Shown piece by piece: positions 39,479-47,577 of a DNA stretch of 64,000 nt; the first letter of the stretch is position 1, and every line of letters starts with the position of its first letter. The notes beneath the pieces were generated by a model that saw nothing but the letters and a program-made list of their open reading frames with translations, did no database searches and was not told the origin of the DNA. This DNA comes from Ignatzschineria sp. RMDPL8A (GTDB lineage: Bacteria; Pseudomonadota; Gammaproteobacteria; Cardiobacteriales; Wohlfahrtiimonadaceae): positions 620,001 to 684,000 of the forward strand of contig NZ_JAPPWA010000002.1 of assembly GCF_029815055.1 (NCBI RefSeq), given 5' to 3'. Position numbers and translations under genes: made by a program.

Positions 39479-41164
39479 TTAATTTTCTGTAGCGTGGGCT
39501 ATCGCTTGGATAGCAGTGATCGCAATAGTATACACGATATCGTCCACTAACGCACCACGGGAGAGGTCGTTCACAGGTTTGGCAAGGCCTTGTAACATTG
39601 GGCCAATGCTCACCACATTTGCACTTCGCTGTACCGCTTTATAGGTGGTGTTTCCGGTATTTAAATCGGGGAAAATAAAGACGGTCGCCTCGCCTGCTAC
39701 AGGACTATTGGGTGCTTTTTGCTTCCCAACAGATGGCACGCACGCCGCATCAAATTGAAGAGGGCCATCAATGGCAAAATGAGGCGCTTTCGCTTTTGCA
39801 AGTTCGGTCGCTTCAGCCACGGCTTCTACCGCAGGGCCTGCGCCAGATACGCCGGTTGAATAGGAGATTAGCGCGACTTTAGGATCAATGCCAAAGGCTT
39901 TTGCGGAATCTGCGGATTGAACGGCAATGTCGGCAAGTTGATGAGGCGTTGGCGTTGGATTGACGGCGCAATCGCCATAAACGTGTACTTGATCGGGCAT
40001 CAACATAAAAAAGATGCTCGAAACAATGCTTGAATGTTTATCGGTACCAATGAGCTGAAGGGCGGGGCGAATGGTGTCGGCGGTGGTGTGTACAGCGCCT
40101 GATACAAGGCCATCCACATCCCCTTCGGCAAGCATCATCGTACCAACGACCACAGAATCTTTAAGCGCTTCGCGCGCGGAGACTTCGGTAGCGCCTTTAT
40201 GTTCGCGTCGTTTAACAAACCCTGTGACATATTTTTCAGCTACCTCTACTGGATCAATAATCTCAATCCCGGTTTCAGGAAGGGTAAGCCCCTCTTTTTC
40301 TGCCACGGCTAAAATCGCTGCTTTGTTCCCGAGAAGCACGCAGTTTGCAATGTGTCGCTCGGCGCAAATAATGGCCGCTTTTAAGGTACGTGGCTCATCG
40401 CCTTCCGGTAATACAATGCGTTTATTGCCTTCGCGCGCTTTTTTAATTAAACCATAGCGAAATGCGGAGGGCGGTAATCGATCGGAGCGCTCTTCTTGCG
40501 CCCGCTCGATAAGCGAGATTAAGCTCATATGGTTTGCAATATGAGTATAGATCGCTTCACGGTTTTTAAGTGCGCCATCTTCCGGAATCATGCCTAGACA
40601 CTCGAGCGCTTTACCTTCCACGGTCATGCATGCATCGGCGATTGATGTTGGGTTTAAGGTGTCGGTCAGGCGGTTTAATAAGTAACCGGCAAACCAGGTG
40701 CAAGAACGCTGATAGAGTCGTCCGTAAAGATCGAGATAGTGGGCAATATTGGCAGGGGTATCGTTTCCGGCATTGCCTGCAAAGATAATCCCTGAGCAGA
40801 GTGTGCGTGAGATATCAATATTAAGCGCATTCATAAAGGGGTTGTCCGCGCTTGGAATTAGACCTTCAATCACGACGATATCCACATCACGGCTCGCCTC
40901 ATCAACTTTTCCCACCACCTCTTCAAGGATGTCATCGTAGCGATTATTGTTGATTAACGTGGTGACATGATGGGTTGAAATGGGGTGCGGTGCCGTGCGA
41001 TCAAAATGGGTTTTAACGGCTAAAATTGTCGCATCATCGCCTTGGCTAATGGGCTTTACAAAACCGACTTTAAGGCCTTGTTGCTTGAGCGATTCAATGA
41101 CGGCAAGCGAGATGGAAGTCAGGCTTTGGATGGCGCCGACCGGCGAAATCATAATTGTCTTCAT
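39479..41164 (-). CDS. pta: Phosphate acetyltransferase, short form without the DRTGG domain
   Basis: Pta converts acetyl-CoA and phosphate to acetyl phosphate. The catalytic PTA/PTB domain fills about residues 237-561 (GKRIVLPEGDEPRTL-like start, FIFPDLNTGNTTYKAVQRS near the end). The N-terminal ~210 residues match the BioD-like domain of the long Pta type, with the P-loop region degenerate (SPVGAIQSLTSISLAVIE). The middle DRTGG domain, about 120-150 residues in E. coli Pta (714 residues), is missing: LGMIPEDGALKN runs on into SDRLPPSAFRYGL. It follows ackA by 3 nt. Confidence 0.94.
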   Translation of the reverse strand: MKTIMISPVGAIQSLTSISLAVIESLKQQGLKVGFVKPISQGDDATILAVKTHFDRTAPHPISTHHVTTLINNNRYDDILEEVVGKVDEASRDVDIVVIEGLIPSADNPFMNALNIDISRTLCSGIIFAGNAGNDTPANIAHYLDLYGRLYQRSCTWFAGYLLNRLTDTLNPTSIADACMTVEGKALECLGMIPEDGALKNREAIYTHIANHMSLISLIERAQEERSDRLPPSAFRYGLIKKAREGNKRIVLPEGDEPRTLKAAIICAERHIANCVLLGNKAAILAVAEKEGLTLPETGIEIIDPVEVAEKYVTGFVKRREHKGATEVSAREALKDSVVVGTMMLAEGDVDGLVSGAVHTTADTIRPALQLIGTDKHSSIVSSIFFMLMPDQVHVYGDCAVNPTPTPHQLADIAVQSADSAKAFGIDPKVALISYSTGVSGAGPAVEAVAEATELAKAKAPHFAIDGPLQFDAACVPSVGKQKAPNSPVAGEATVFIFPDLNTGNTTYKAVQRSANVVSIGPMLQGLAKPVNDLSRGALVDDIVYTIAITAIQAIAHATEN

Positions 41165-41167
41165 AGG

Positions 41168-42370
41168 TTAAGCTTCCTTGAGTTCCGCATTTTGTAAAAT
41201 ATCGAGCGTATCGCGAGCGATCATGCCCTCCTCATCGGTACAGACCACTAAAATATCCCCAAAGACGGGGCTCGTGGCGATGGTTCCCTCGTAACCACCA
41301 AAACAGCGTAAATTCTCCTCTTCATTGAGTTCGTAGCGCATAAAGGCGAGCGAATCGATCACCTGTTTGCGTACATAACTTGAGTTTTCCCCGATACCGC
41401 CGGTAAAGACAAGCGCGTCGAGCCGTTCAAGGGGCACAAGATAGGCGGCAATCTGTTTTGCAATTCGGTATGAGAAGATTTCAAGCGCGAGCGCGGCTTG
41501 ACGATGCCCTTTTTGCGCGTGCTCTTGCAGTTGGCGGCAGTCGTTTGAAAGCTCTGAAAGACCGAGTAAGCCACTCTCTTTATTTAGAAATTGGTCAATC
41601 TCGTCAATACTGTAGTTGAGGTTTTTCTCAAGATATTTAAAAAGACCCGGATCGATCGATCCTGAGCGTGTTCCCATCACTAACCCTTCAAGGGGGGTAA
41701 GGCCCATGCTGGTGTCGACGGATTTGCCATCTTTAACGGCGGCAATGGAGGCACCATTTCCAAGGTGCGCGCTAATAATATTGAGCTCGTCCATTGGCTT
41801 ATCGAGGCGAATTGCTGCTTGTTCAGTGATAAAACGGTGGCTTGTGCCATGGAAACCGTAACGGCGAACATTATATTTGCGATAGATCTCCATCGGCAAT
41901 CCGTAGAGATAGGCTTTTTCTGGCATGGTTTGATGGAATGCGGTATCGAAAACGGCGACATGAGGATGGTTGGGTAAGACCTCCATCGCGGCTTTAATAC
42001 CGATTAAGTTCGCAGGGTTATGAAGGGGGGCAAGGGGGTTACAACGCTCGATCGCATCTAAGGTTGCTTGGTCGATTAACACGGAGGATTTAAAATATTC
42101 CGCTCCATGGACAACGCGGTGGCCGACCGCATCAATTTTTCCAGAGAGCCCAAACTCTTGCAAGTAAGTAAACATTTTCTTTGCCGCGCCGAAGTGATCG
42201 ACTTCAACGAGGGATTCTTCAAACTTTTCGCCATGATATTTTACGACGATCTTAGCGTAGTCAGAGCCTAATGGTTCAGCGACGCCCTCTAAAATAGTCT
42301 CATTGGTTGAGGCTTTGATTAGGGCAAACTTTAGAGAAGAGCTGCCGCAATTGATCACCAGTGAATGCAT
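41168..42370 (-). CDS. ackA: Acetate kinase
   Basis: AckA makes ATP and acetate from acetyl phosphate. Signatures: LVINCGSSSLKFAL at the N-terminus, FDTAFHQTMP, RRYGFHGTSH and the late VFTGGIGENSS. I take ATG 42370 with AGGAG five nt upstream; an in-frame GTG at 42376 is less likely. The 400-residue length is usual. It heads ackA-pta and probably ratA-rnfH. Confidence 0.97.
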   Translation of the reverse strand: MHSLVINCGSSSLKFALIKASTNETILEGVAEPLGSDYAKIVVKYHGEKFEESLVEVDHFGAAKKMFTYLQEFGLSGKIDAVGHRVVHGAEYFKSSVLIDQATLDAIERCNPLAPLHNPANLIGIKAAMEVLPNHPHVAVFDTAFHQTMPEKAYLYGLPMEIYRKYNVRRYGFHGTSHRFITEQAAIRLDKPMDELNIISAHLGNGASIAAVKDGKSVDTSMGLTPLEGLVMGTRSGSIDPGLFKYLEKNLNYSIDEIDQFLNKESGLLGLSELSNDCRQLQEHAQKGHRQAALALEIFSYRIAKQIAAYLVPLERLDALVFTGGIGENSSYVRKQVIDSLAFMRYELNEEENLRCFGGYEGTIATSPVFGDILVVCTDEEGMIARDTLDILQNAELKEA

Positions 42371-42515
42371 AATCACTCCTATTTGTCATTGTTTTTGGTT
42401 GAGTGCTCGGTTCTGCTTGCTGCAGAGTTTCATAGGCATACCTAATATAAAATTATTAAAGGATATTGCGTATAAAAGCAAGAGTTGTGCTTGATCTATG
42501 TTAGGCGAGCTTAGC

Positions 42516-42540
42516 AAAAAGGGCATCAAACGATGCCCTT
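42516..42540 (-). terminator. Terminator after the LysM gene
   Basis: AAGGGCATC (42519-42527) and GATGCCCTT (42532-42540) form a 9-bp stem with a 4-nt loop; on the - strand a T-run follows. Confidence 0.9.
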
Positions 42541-42573
42541 GTGCGATTTTTAGACGATTCCGAGAACCATCAA

Positions 42574-43641
42574 TTATTTTGCGTATTTTCCAGAAAATGG
42601 AGTGACCGCCATGTTGCCAAGTTTGATGCGATCTTTCGCATCCATTACTAATCCAAGGCTTGTTTGGTCAAATACTTCATAGATCATAATGGTGCCGAGC
42701 GCTTCTGATGGAAGTTTGACTTTTTCGCCGGTGTGCGGATCGTTTACATACTTCTCATTACTCTGAACAAGCAGGGTGTGTCCGCGCTCAAGGCCAGCAT
42801 CCATGCCACGATCTAATAGAACAGTGTAACGCTTGCTTGCATTTTGGAATGCGTTTGGAAGGTTGATGATTTCAGCTGCAACCCCATGAGGCGCAGGTTT
42901 TGGCTCAAAGAAGAAATCAACGCCGGCAGCGGGTTTTTCAATTAACCAGTTACCTGGATTGATGCCGCGACGATTGAGTGATTTAACGATCCCCGTTGAG
43001 GTCTCGCCTGATGGATCGATACGTTCGATTACAACTTCTCCTACTTTAATGATCTCTGTTCCAAGTTCAACAGTCCGGTTTTTACCTTTACGGTTTTGCG
43101 CGCCACGAACCGCTTTATGGGTTTCACCGCGTTCGTATACATCATAGGTTACGCCGGTTTTAAGTGGTTTGTTGATATAGACACGTTGGTTTTGAAGCGC
43201 GATTAAACGATTGTTTTCAGAAGCGATGACATAGGGAAGCGCTTTTACTTCGGCATCGGTAATTACTTTAATGTGCAATAGGGACGATTTAATTTTGTTG
43301 TAGCTCACCACAGGAATGCCTAAATCGATCGGCACTTCTTTCATTTCAGGGCTGAGTTTAACATGGCGCATACCGCCTTTTGAGCGCGTGATTGATAGGC
43401 GTCCATTTTGGAATGAAATCACATCGCCAGGGTAGATCAGATGAGGGTTTTTAATCTGTGGGTTACTTTTCCAAATTTCACCCCAGCGCCACGGTTCGTT
43501 AAGGTACATCCCGGAAATATCCCAAAGAGTATCGCCTTTTACAACCGTATAGGTGGTCGGCGCGTTGGACTTAATGGTTAATGCTGATGCAAAGGAAGAT
43601 AGCAAAAGCACTAACGAAATAAAAAGAACTCGAATATTCAT
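42574..43641 (-). CDS. Exported LysM-domain protein
   Basis: 355 residues with a signal peptide (about 1-20) and an N-terminal LysM domain (YTVVKGDTLWDISGMYL ... NPHLIYPGDVISF, about residues 32-80) that binds peptidoglycan. The rest is a beta-rich region of unknown role. Its position divergent from def matches the LysM gene next to def-fmt in pseudomonads. The start may be ATG 43641 or an in-frame TTG at 43647, which is better spaced from AAGGAA. Confidence 0.88.
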   Translation of the reverse strand: MNIRVLFISLVLLLSSFASALTIKSNAPTTYTVVKGDTLWDISGMYLNEPWRWGEIWKSNPQIKNPHLIYPGDVISFQNGRLSITRSKGGMRHVKLSPEMKEVPIDLGIPVVSYNKIKSSLLHIKVITDAEVKALPYVIASENNRLIALQNQRVYINKPLKTGVTYDVYERGETHKAVRGAQNRKGKNRTVELGTEIIKVGEVVIERIDPSGETSTGIVKSLNRRGINPGNWLIEKPAAGVDFFFEPKPAPHGVAAEIINLPNAFQNASKRYTVLLDRGMDAGLERGHTLLVQSNEKYVNDPHTGEKVKLPSEALGTIMIYEVFDQTSLGLVMDAKDRIKLGNMAVTPFSGKYAK

Positions 43642-43821
43642 AGCCAAAATTTATTCCTTAGTTGCACTCTTAAAATTGTTGTAAGATATCATAAATGTAA
43701 GTGTATTTATACTACATAGAGAGCAAAGAATCTCGTTTTTAGTATAAAATGGAGGCGGTTTTTGTACTAAATCATTTTTTAGTGCCCCAGATCAGTTTTT
43801 TTAATGGAATTAAGTTTAAAT

Positions 43822-44355
43822 ATGTCAAAATTAACAGTTATTACTGTACCACATCAGACACTTAGAGAAGTAGCACAGCCGGTGACGGAATTTAACGACG
43901 AGTTAAAAACCTTTGCAGACAATATGTTAGAAACGATGTATGCGGAAAAAGGGATCGGTTTAGCGGCAAACCAAGTTAATGAGCTTCGTCGCGTGATTGT
44001 AGTCGATGTTTCCGAAGAGCGCAATGAACCGATCGTCTTTGTGAACCCTGAGATTATTGAGGCGACCGATGAGTCCTTAGAATGCGAAGAGGGGTGTTTA
44101 TCACTTCCGAGCATGTATAGTGGCCCAATTCCCCGCGCGGCGAAAATTAAAGTCCGTGCCCAAGATGTAACCGGTGAGTTTTTTGAGCTTGTAGCGGACG
44201 ATCTTTTAGCTCGCTGTATTCAGCATGAAATTGATCATCTTGATGGGATTTTATTTATCGATTATCTCTCTCGATTAAAGCAAGAGCGCGTGCTTAAGAA
44301 ATTAGCCCGTCACCTGCGTGATCTTGAGAAAGAGAAAGAAGCGGTTAACGCATAA
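43822..44355 (+). CDS. def: Peptide deformylase
   Basis: Def removes the formyl group from new proteins. All three active-site motifs are intact: GIGLAANQV, EEGCLSLP and QHEIDHLDG. I take ATG 43822 (MSKLTVITVP); an ATG at 43804 would add six residues and has no ribosome site. The length is 177. A terminator lies between def and fmt, so the pair is only loosely coupled. Confidence 0.96.
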   Translation: MSKLTVITVPHQTLREVAQPVTEFNDELKTFADNMLETMYAEKGIGLAANQVNELRRVIVVDVSEERNEPIVFVNPEIIEATDESLECEEGCLSLPSMYSGPIPRAAKIKVRAQDVTGEFFELVADDLLARCIQHEIDHLDGILFIDYLSRLKQERVLKKLARHLRDLEKEKEAVNA

Positions 44356-44376
44356 TAAGCGCATTTAAATGTGCCT

Positions 44377-44427
44377 ACGCCAGCGCGAAATCAGAGAAAT
44401 AGTTCTGATGGGGGCGATGGCGTTTTT
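44377..44427 (+). terminator. Nested hairpin terminator between def and fmt
   Basis: Outer stem ACGCCA (44377-44382) and TGGCGT (44418-44423); inner stem ATCAGA (44390-44395) and TCTGAT (44404-44409); T-run at 44423-44427. It may reduce fmt expression from the def promoter. Confidence 0.65.
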
Positions 44428-44501
44428 AGTTTTAGAATTTTAGTTTTTCTTTCAAATGGCATAAATAAGTGCCGGCGAAAGACCTGTTTGAAAAGGATAG
44501 C

Positions 44502-45458
44502 ATGAGTATACGAGTCATTTTTGCGGGAACCCCCGATTTTTCCGTTCCAACGTTAGAAGTGCTGATTAATAGCCCTGAGATCGAGGTGGTCGCGGTTTAC
44601 ACGCAGCCCGATCGCCCTCGAGGACGCGGGAAAAAAGTTCAGGTAACGCCGATCAAAGCCGTGGCTGAGACTCATAATATCCCCGTAGTGCAACCGTTAA
44701 ATTTCAGAAATGAGGCAGATATTGAAGAGTTTAAAGCCTTTAATGCCGATTTGATGGTGGTGGTGGCCTATGGAATTATCCTGCCGAAAGCCATTTTAGA
44801 GGCGCCGAAATATGGCTGTCTGAATATTCATGCGTCTCTGCTTCCGCGTTGGCGTGGGGCGGCACCGATTCATCGCGCGATCGAAGCGGGGGATGCGAAA
44901 ACTGGCGTTGGCATTATGCAGATGGATGTTGGCCTTGATACGGGCGATGTGTGGAGCGAAGCGAGCATTGATATTACCGATGAGATGACAACGGGCGCGC
45001 TTCACGATGCGCTTAAAGAGATGGGTGCCGAGCTTTTATTAAAGACTATCCCTGCGGTAATTGAAGGTGAGAAATCGCCGACACCTCAACCGAATGAGGG
45101 CGTTACCTACGCTGAAAAAATTAGCCGTGAGGAGGCGGAGATTGATTGGACTGAATCACGTGAAACGCTACTGCGTAAAATTCATGCCTTTAATCCGGTT
45201 CCCGGGGCGTTTACCCACTTAGGGGAATCGTTTGTTAAGGTGTTTGATGTGCGATTTGCCGAAAGTGATGATTTGGTCGATCTCTCAGCGCTTACATCTG
45301 CAACCGCAGGCACGTTATGTGTCATCAATAAACGTCTTTTTGTTAAAGCGTCTGATGGCGTTTTAGAAATTTTAACCATTCAAGCCGCCGGTCGTCGCCG
45401 TATGGAAGCAGAGCAGTTTCTCCAAGGAAACGATGTCGATGGCGAGGTATTTAACTAA
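44502..45458 (+). CDS. fmt: Methionyl-tRNA formyltransferase
   Basis: Fmt formylates initiator Met-tRNA. Motifs: VIFAGTPDFSVPTLE at the start, YTQPDRPRGRGKK, and the catalytic block CLNIHASLLPRWRGAAPIHRAI. A C-terminal OB-like domain follows. I take ATG 44502 (MSIRVIFAG) with AAGGAT upstream, 318 residues. The TAA stop shares its last A with the rsmB ATG. Confidence 0.96.
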   Translation: MSIRVIFAGTPDFSVPTLEVLINSPEIEVVAVYTQPDRPRGRGKKVQVTPIKAVAETHNIPVVQPLNFRNEADIEEFKAFNADLMVVVAYGIILPKAILEAPKYGCLNIHASLLPRWRGAAPIHRAIEAGDAKTGVGIMQMDVGLDTGDVWSEASIDITDEMTTGALHDALKEMGAELLLKTIPAVIEGEKSPTPQPNEGVTYAEKISREEAEIDWTESRETLLRKIHAFNPVPGAFTHLGESFVKVFDVRFAESDDLVDLSALTSATAGTLCVINKRLFVKASDGVLEILTIQAAGRRRMEAEQFLQGNDVDGEVFN

Positions 45459-47002
45459 TGAGTTTTGATAAACCAAAATCTTCCCGCAATGCCGGATCAA
45501 ATCGTAACGAGCGCGGTGAAAATCGTCGCGACAATCGGAGTGGTTCTCGTCGTGATGATCGCCGTGGAGGCGGTTCGAAATGGGGCAGCCAACGAGATAA
45601 TCAACGCGGCAGACAAGGGGGATTTAATCGAGGTTTCAATCGAAATCGTCCTGTTAGAAAACCTGAACCGGTGAGCGATGTGTTGCCTTTTGAGACGCTC
45701 ATGACGATTCCGCGCTATGTAGCAGTCCATGCGCTTAGCCGAGTGCTCGGCGGTGATTCACTGGCTGATATTTTAGATCGTGTATCAGAGCAGCTGTCGG
45801 ATCAAGATCGCCGCTTTGCCCACCATCTTCTTTATGGTGCGCTCCGTGAGTATGATTATCTTGATGATGTGCTCGATGCGCTCCTTAAAACGCCGATTAA
45901 AGATCAAGAGCGCGAAGTGCGCGTTGCCCTTATTTTAGCGCTGTTTGAAGTGACCGAGATGGCAACGGCAGATTATGCCGGTGTTCATTCGTGGGTTGAG
46001 CTGCTTAAGGGAATGGATAAAGCGTGGGCGACAGGGCTCATGAATGCGATTTTACGCGGTGTGTTACGCGATGGAATGCCTGAGCCAAAAGGACGAGCAG
46101 GGCGCTATAATCTGCCCCAATGGCTCACCACCAAATTAGAGAAAAACTGGAAGCGCCCCAATTTAGAGAAAATGAGTGAGACCTATCGCGAACATGCGGT
46201 GATGACACTCCGAGTCAATCCACGCTTTTTCACTCGGGATATCTATCTCTTTATGCTGCGCGCGGAAGGGATTGAGGCCTATGCCCATCAATTTGTGAAA
46301 AGTGCAATTGTGCTCGATAGAGCGATCAATGTCCATGATCTTCCCCATTTTGATAAAGGCGCAGTAACGGTTCAAGATGCCTCAGCGCAACTCGCGGCTA
46401 CGCTTTTATCACCTAAAGAAGGGGAGACGATTTTAGATGCGTGCGCAGCACCGGGCGGGAAAACAACCGCACTTTTAGAGCTTGCAACGCCTGAAAAACT
46501 GGTCGCGATTGATCAATCGGAGCGCCGCTTAGTGCGGGTAAAAGAGAATATCATTCGTGCAGTCGGTGAATTGCCAGACTATGTTACGATTGAAGCGGCA
46601 GATGCCTCGCTTTACGAAAGTGACACGCTGTTTGATAAACTTTTGCTCGACGTACCCTGTTCAGCGACGGGAATTTTGCATCGTCACCCTGATATTAAAC
46701 GCCTGCGCAAAGAGAGTGATATTGCCGAGCTTGCCAAAACGCAACAGACGATTTTACAACATGCATGGACGTTACTTAAACCCGGTGGTCGCCTGCTTTA
46801 CGCGACTTGCTCGGTGTTAAAAGAGGAAAATGAAGCGCAGCTCTATCAATTTATGGAAGGCCGGACGGATGCGATCTCGGTGCCGATCAAAATCGATGGG
46901 GGCGAGGCGCAACATTACGGGGTGCAGATTCTTCCGGTCTATCTTGATAAAGCCGCGCGAATGGATGGGTTTTATTACGCGCTGTTAGAGAAAAAAGTGT
47001 AA
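45458..47002 (+). CDS. rsmB: 16S rRNA m5C967 methyltransferase RsmB with Arg/Gly/Asn-rich N-terminal extension
   Basis: RsmB methylates C967 of 16S rRNA. A NusB-like domain lies at about residues 85-215 and the SAM domain after 290, with ILDACAAPGGKTTALLE, LLDVPCSATGILHRHPD (catalytic Cys) and LLYATCSVLKEENEAQ. The first ~75 residues are an unusual low-complexity stretch rich in Arg, Gly, Asn, Ser and Asp (for example RRDDRRGGGSKWGSQRD). Typical RsmB is about 430 residues; this is 514. It is coupled to fmt by a TAATG overlap. Confidence 0.93.
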   Translation: MSFDKPKSSRNAGSNRNERGENRRDNRSGSRRDDRRGGGSKWGSQRDNQRGRQGGFNRGFNRNRPVRKPEPVSDVLPFETLMTIPRYVAVHALSRVLGGDSLADILDRVSEQLSDQDRRFAHHLLYGALREYDYLDDVLDALLKTPIKDQEREVRVALILALFEVTEMATADYAGVHSWVELLKGMDKAWATGLMNAILRGVLRDGMPEPKGRAGRYNLPQWLTTKLEKNWKRPNLEKMSETYREHAVMTLRVNPRFFTRDIYLFMLRAEGIEAYAHQFVKSAIVLDRAINVHDLPHFDKGAVTVQDASAQLAATLLSPKEGETILDACAAPGGKTTALLELATPEKLVAIDQSERRLVRVKENIIRAVGELPDYVTIEAADASLYESDTLFDKLLLDVPCSATGILHRHPDIKRLRKESDIAELAKTQQTILQHAWTLLKPGGRLLYATCSVLKEENEAQLYQFMEGRTDAISVPIKIDGGEAQHYGVQILPVYLDKAARMDGFYYALLEKKV

Positions 47003-47013
47003 CGAGGATCACG

Positions 47014-47577
47014 ATGAGAGAGCAGATTAGACAGGGGGTTTTAATGGTCATGCTCTCTCTTTTCGCCTTAAATTTTTTCGCAGTTGCGGCGGAATCGGAG
47101 CTTGTGATCAATAGCGTTGAGGCGAAAGCCTTGCCGAAAAACCGCATTCAACTCTCAGCGGATTCAACGATCACCATGAGCCGTGAGCAGATCGACATGC
47201 TCTATAACGGAATTCCGCTCACCTTTAATTACGAGCTAAAAGTCTCGGAGCTCTTGGTGTTAGGGCTGACCAATGTGGTGGCGGAACATAAATTTCGTTA
47301 CGCCCTTAAATATCACGCGCTTTCAAAGCAATTTGTGGTGCGCGATCTGATTAATAATACGCAATCGAGCCATCCGACACTGAGTCTGGCGCTTGCGCAA
47401 ATTTCTGAAATTCAAAATTTTAAATTTACCCTAGAGCGTGATGAGGATCGGCAATATCAAGGGCTTTTAAAGCTTTGGCTCGATATTGAAGCGCTCCCCG
47501 CACCGCTTCGTATTCCGGCCTATTTGTCGAGTCGTTGGGGATTAAATTCGGGCTGGTATCGCTGGAGTGTGCCGTAA
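47014..47577 (+). CDS. DUF4390 exported protein
   Basis: 187 residues with an N-terminal signal peptide (about 1-26, ending FAVAA). The rest matches DUF4390 by pattern and place: SELVINSVEAKA near the start and the ending LPAPLRIPAYLSSRWGLNSGWYRW. The family is found between rsmB and ntrY in many proteobacteria and its role is unknown. Its stop overlaps the kinase start (TAATG). Confidence 0.85.
   Translation: MREQIRQGVLMVMLSLFALNFFAVAAESELVINSVEAKALPKNRIQLSADSTITMSREQIDMLYNGIPLTFNYELKVSELLVLGLTNVVAEHKFRYALKYHALSKQFVVRDLINNTQSSHPTLSLALAQISEIQNFKFTLERDEDRQYQGLLKLWLDIEALPAPLRIPAYLSSRWGLNSGWYRWSVP

Noticed and set aside
42371-42515. Leader peptide or FNR site upstream of ackA
   Set aside because: A 15-codon frame lacks a ribosome site, and the TTGAT half-site has no matching second half.
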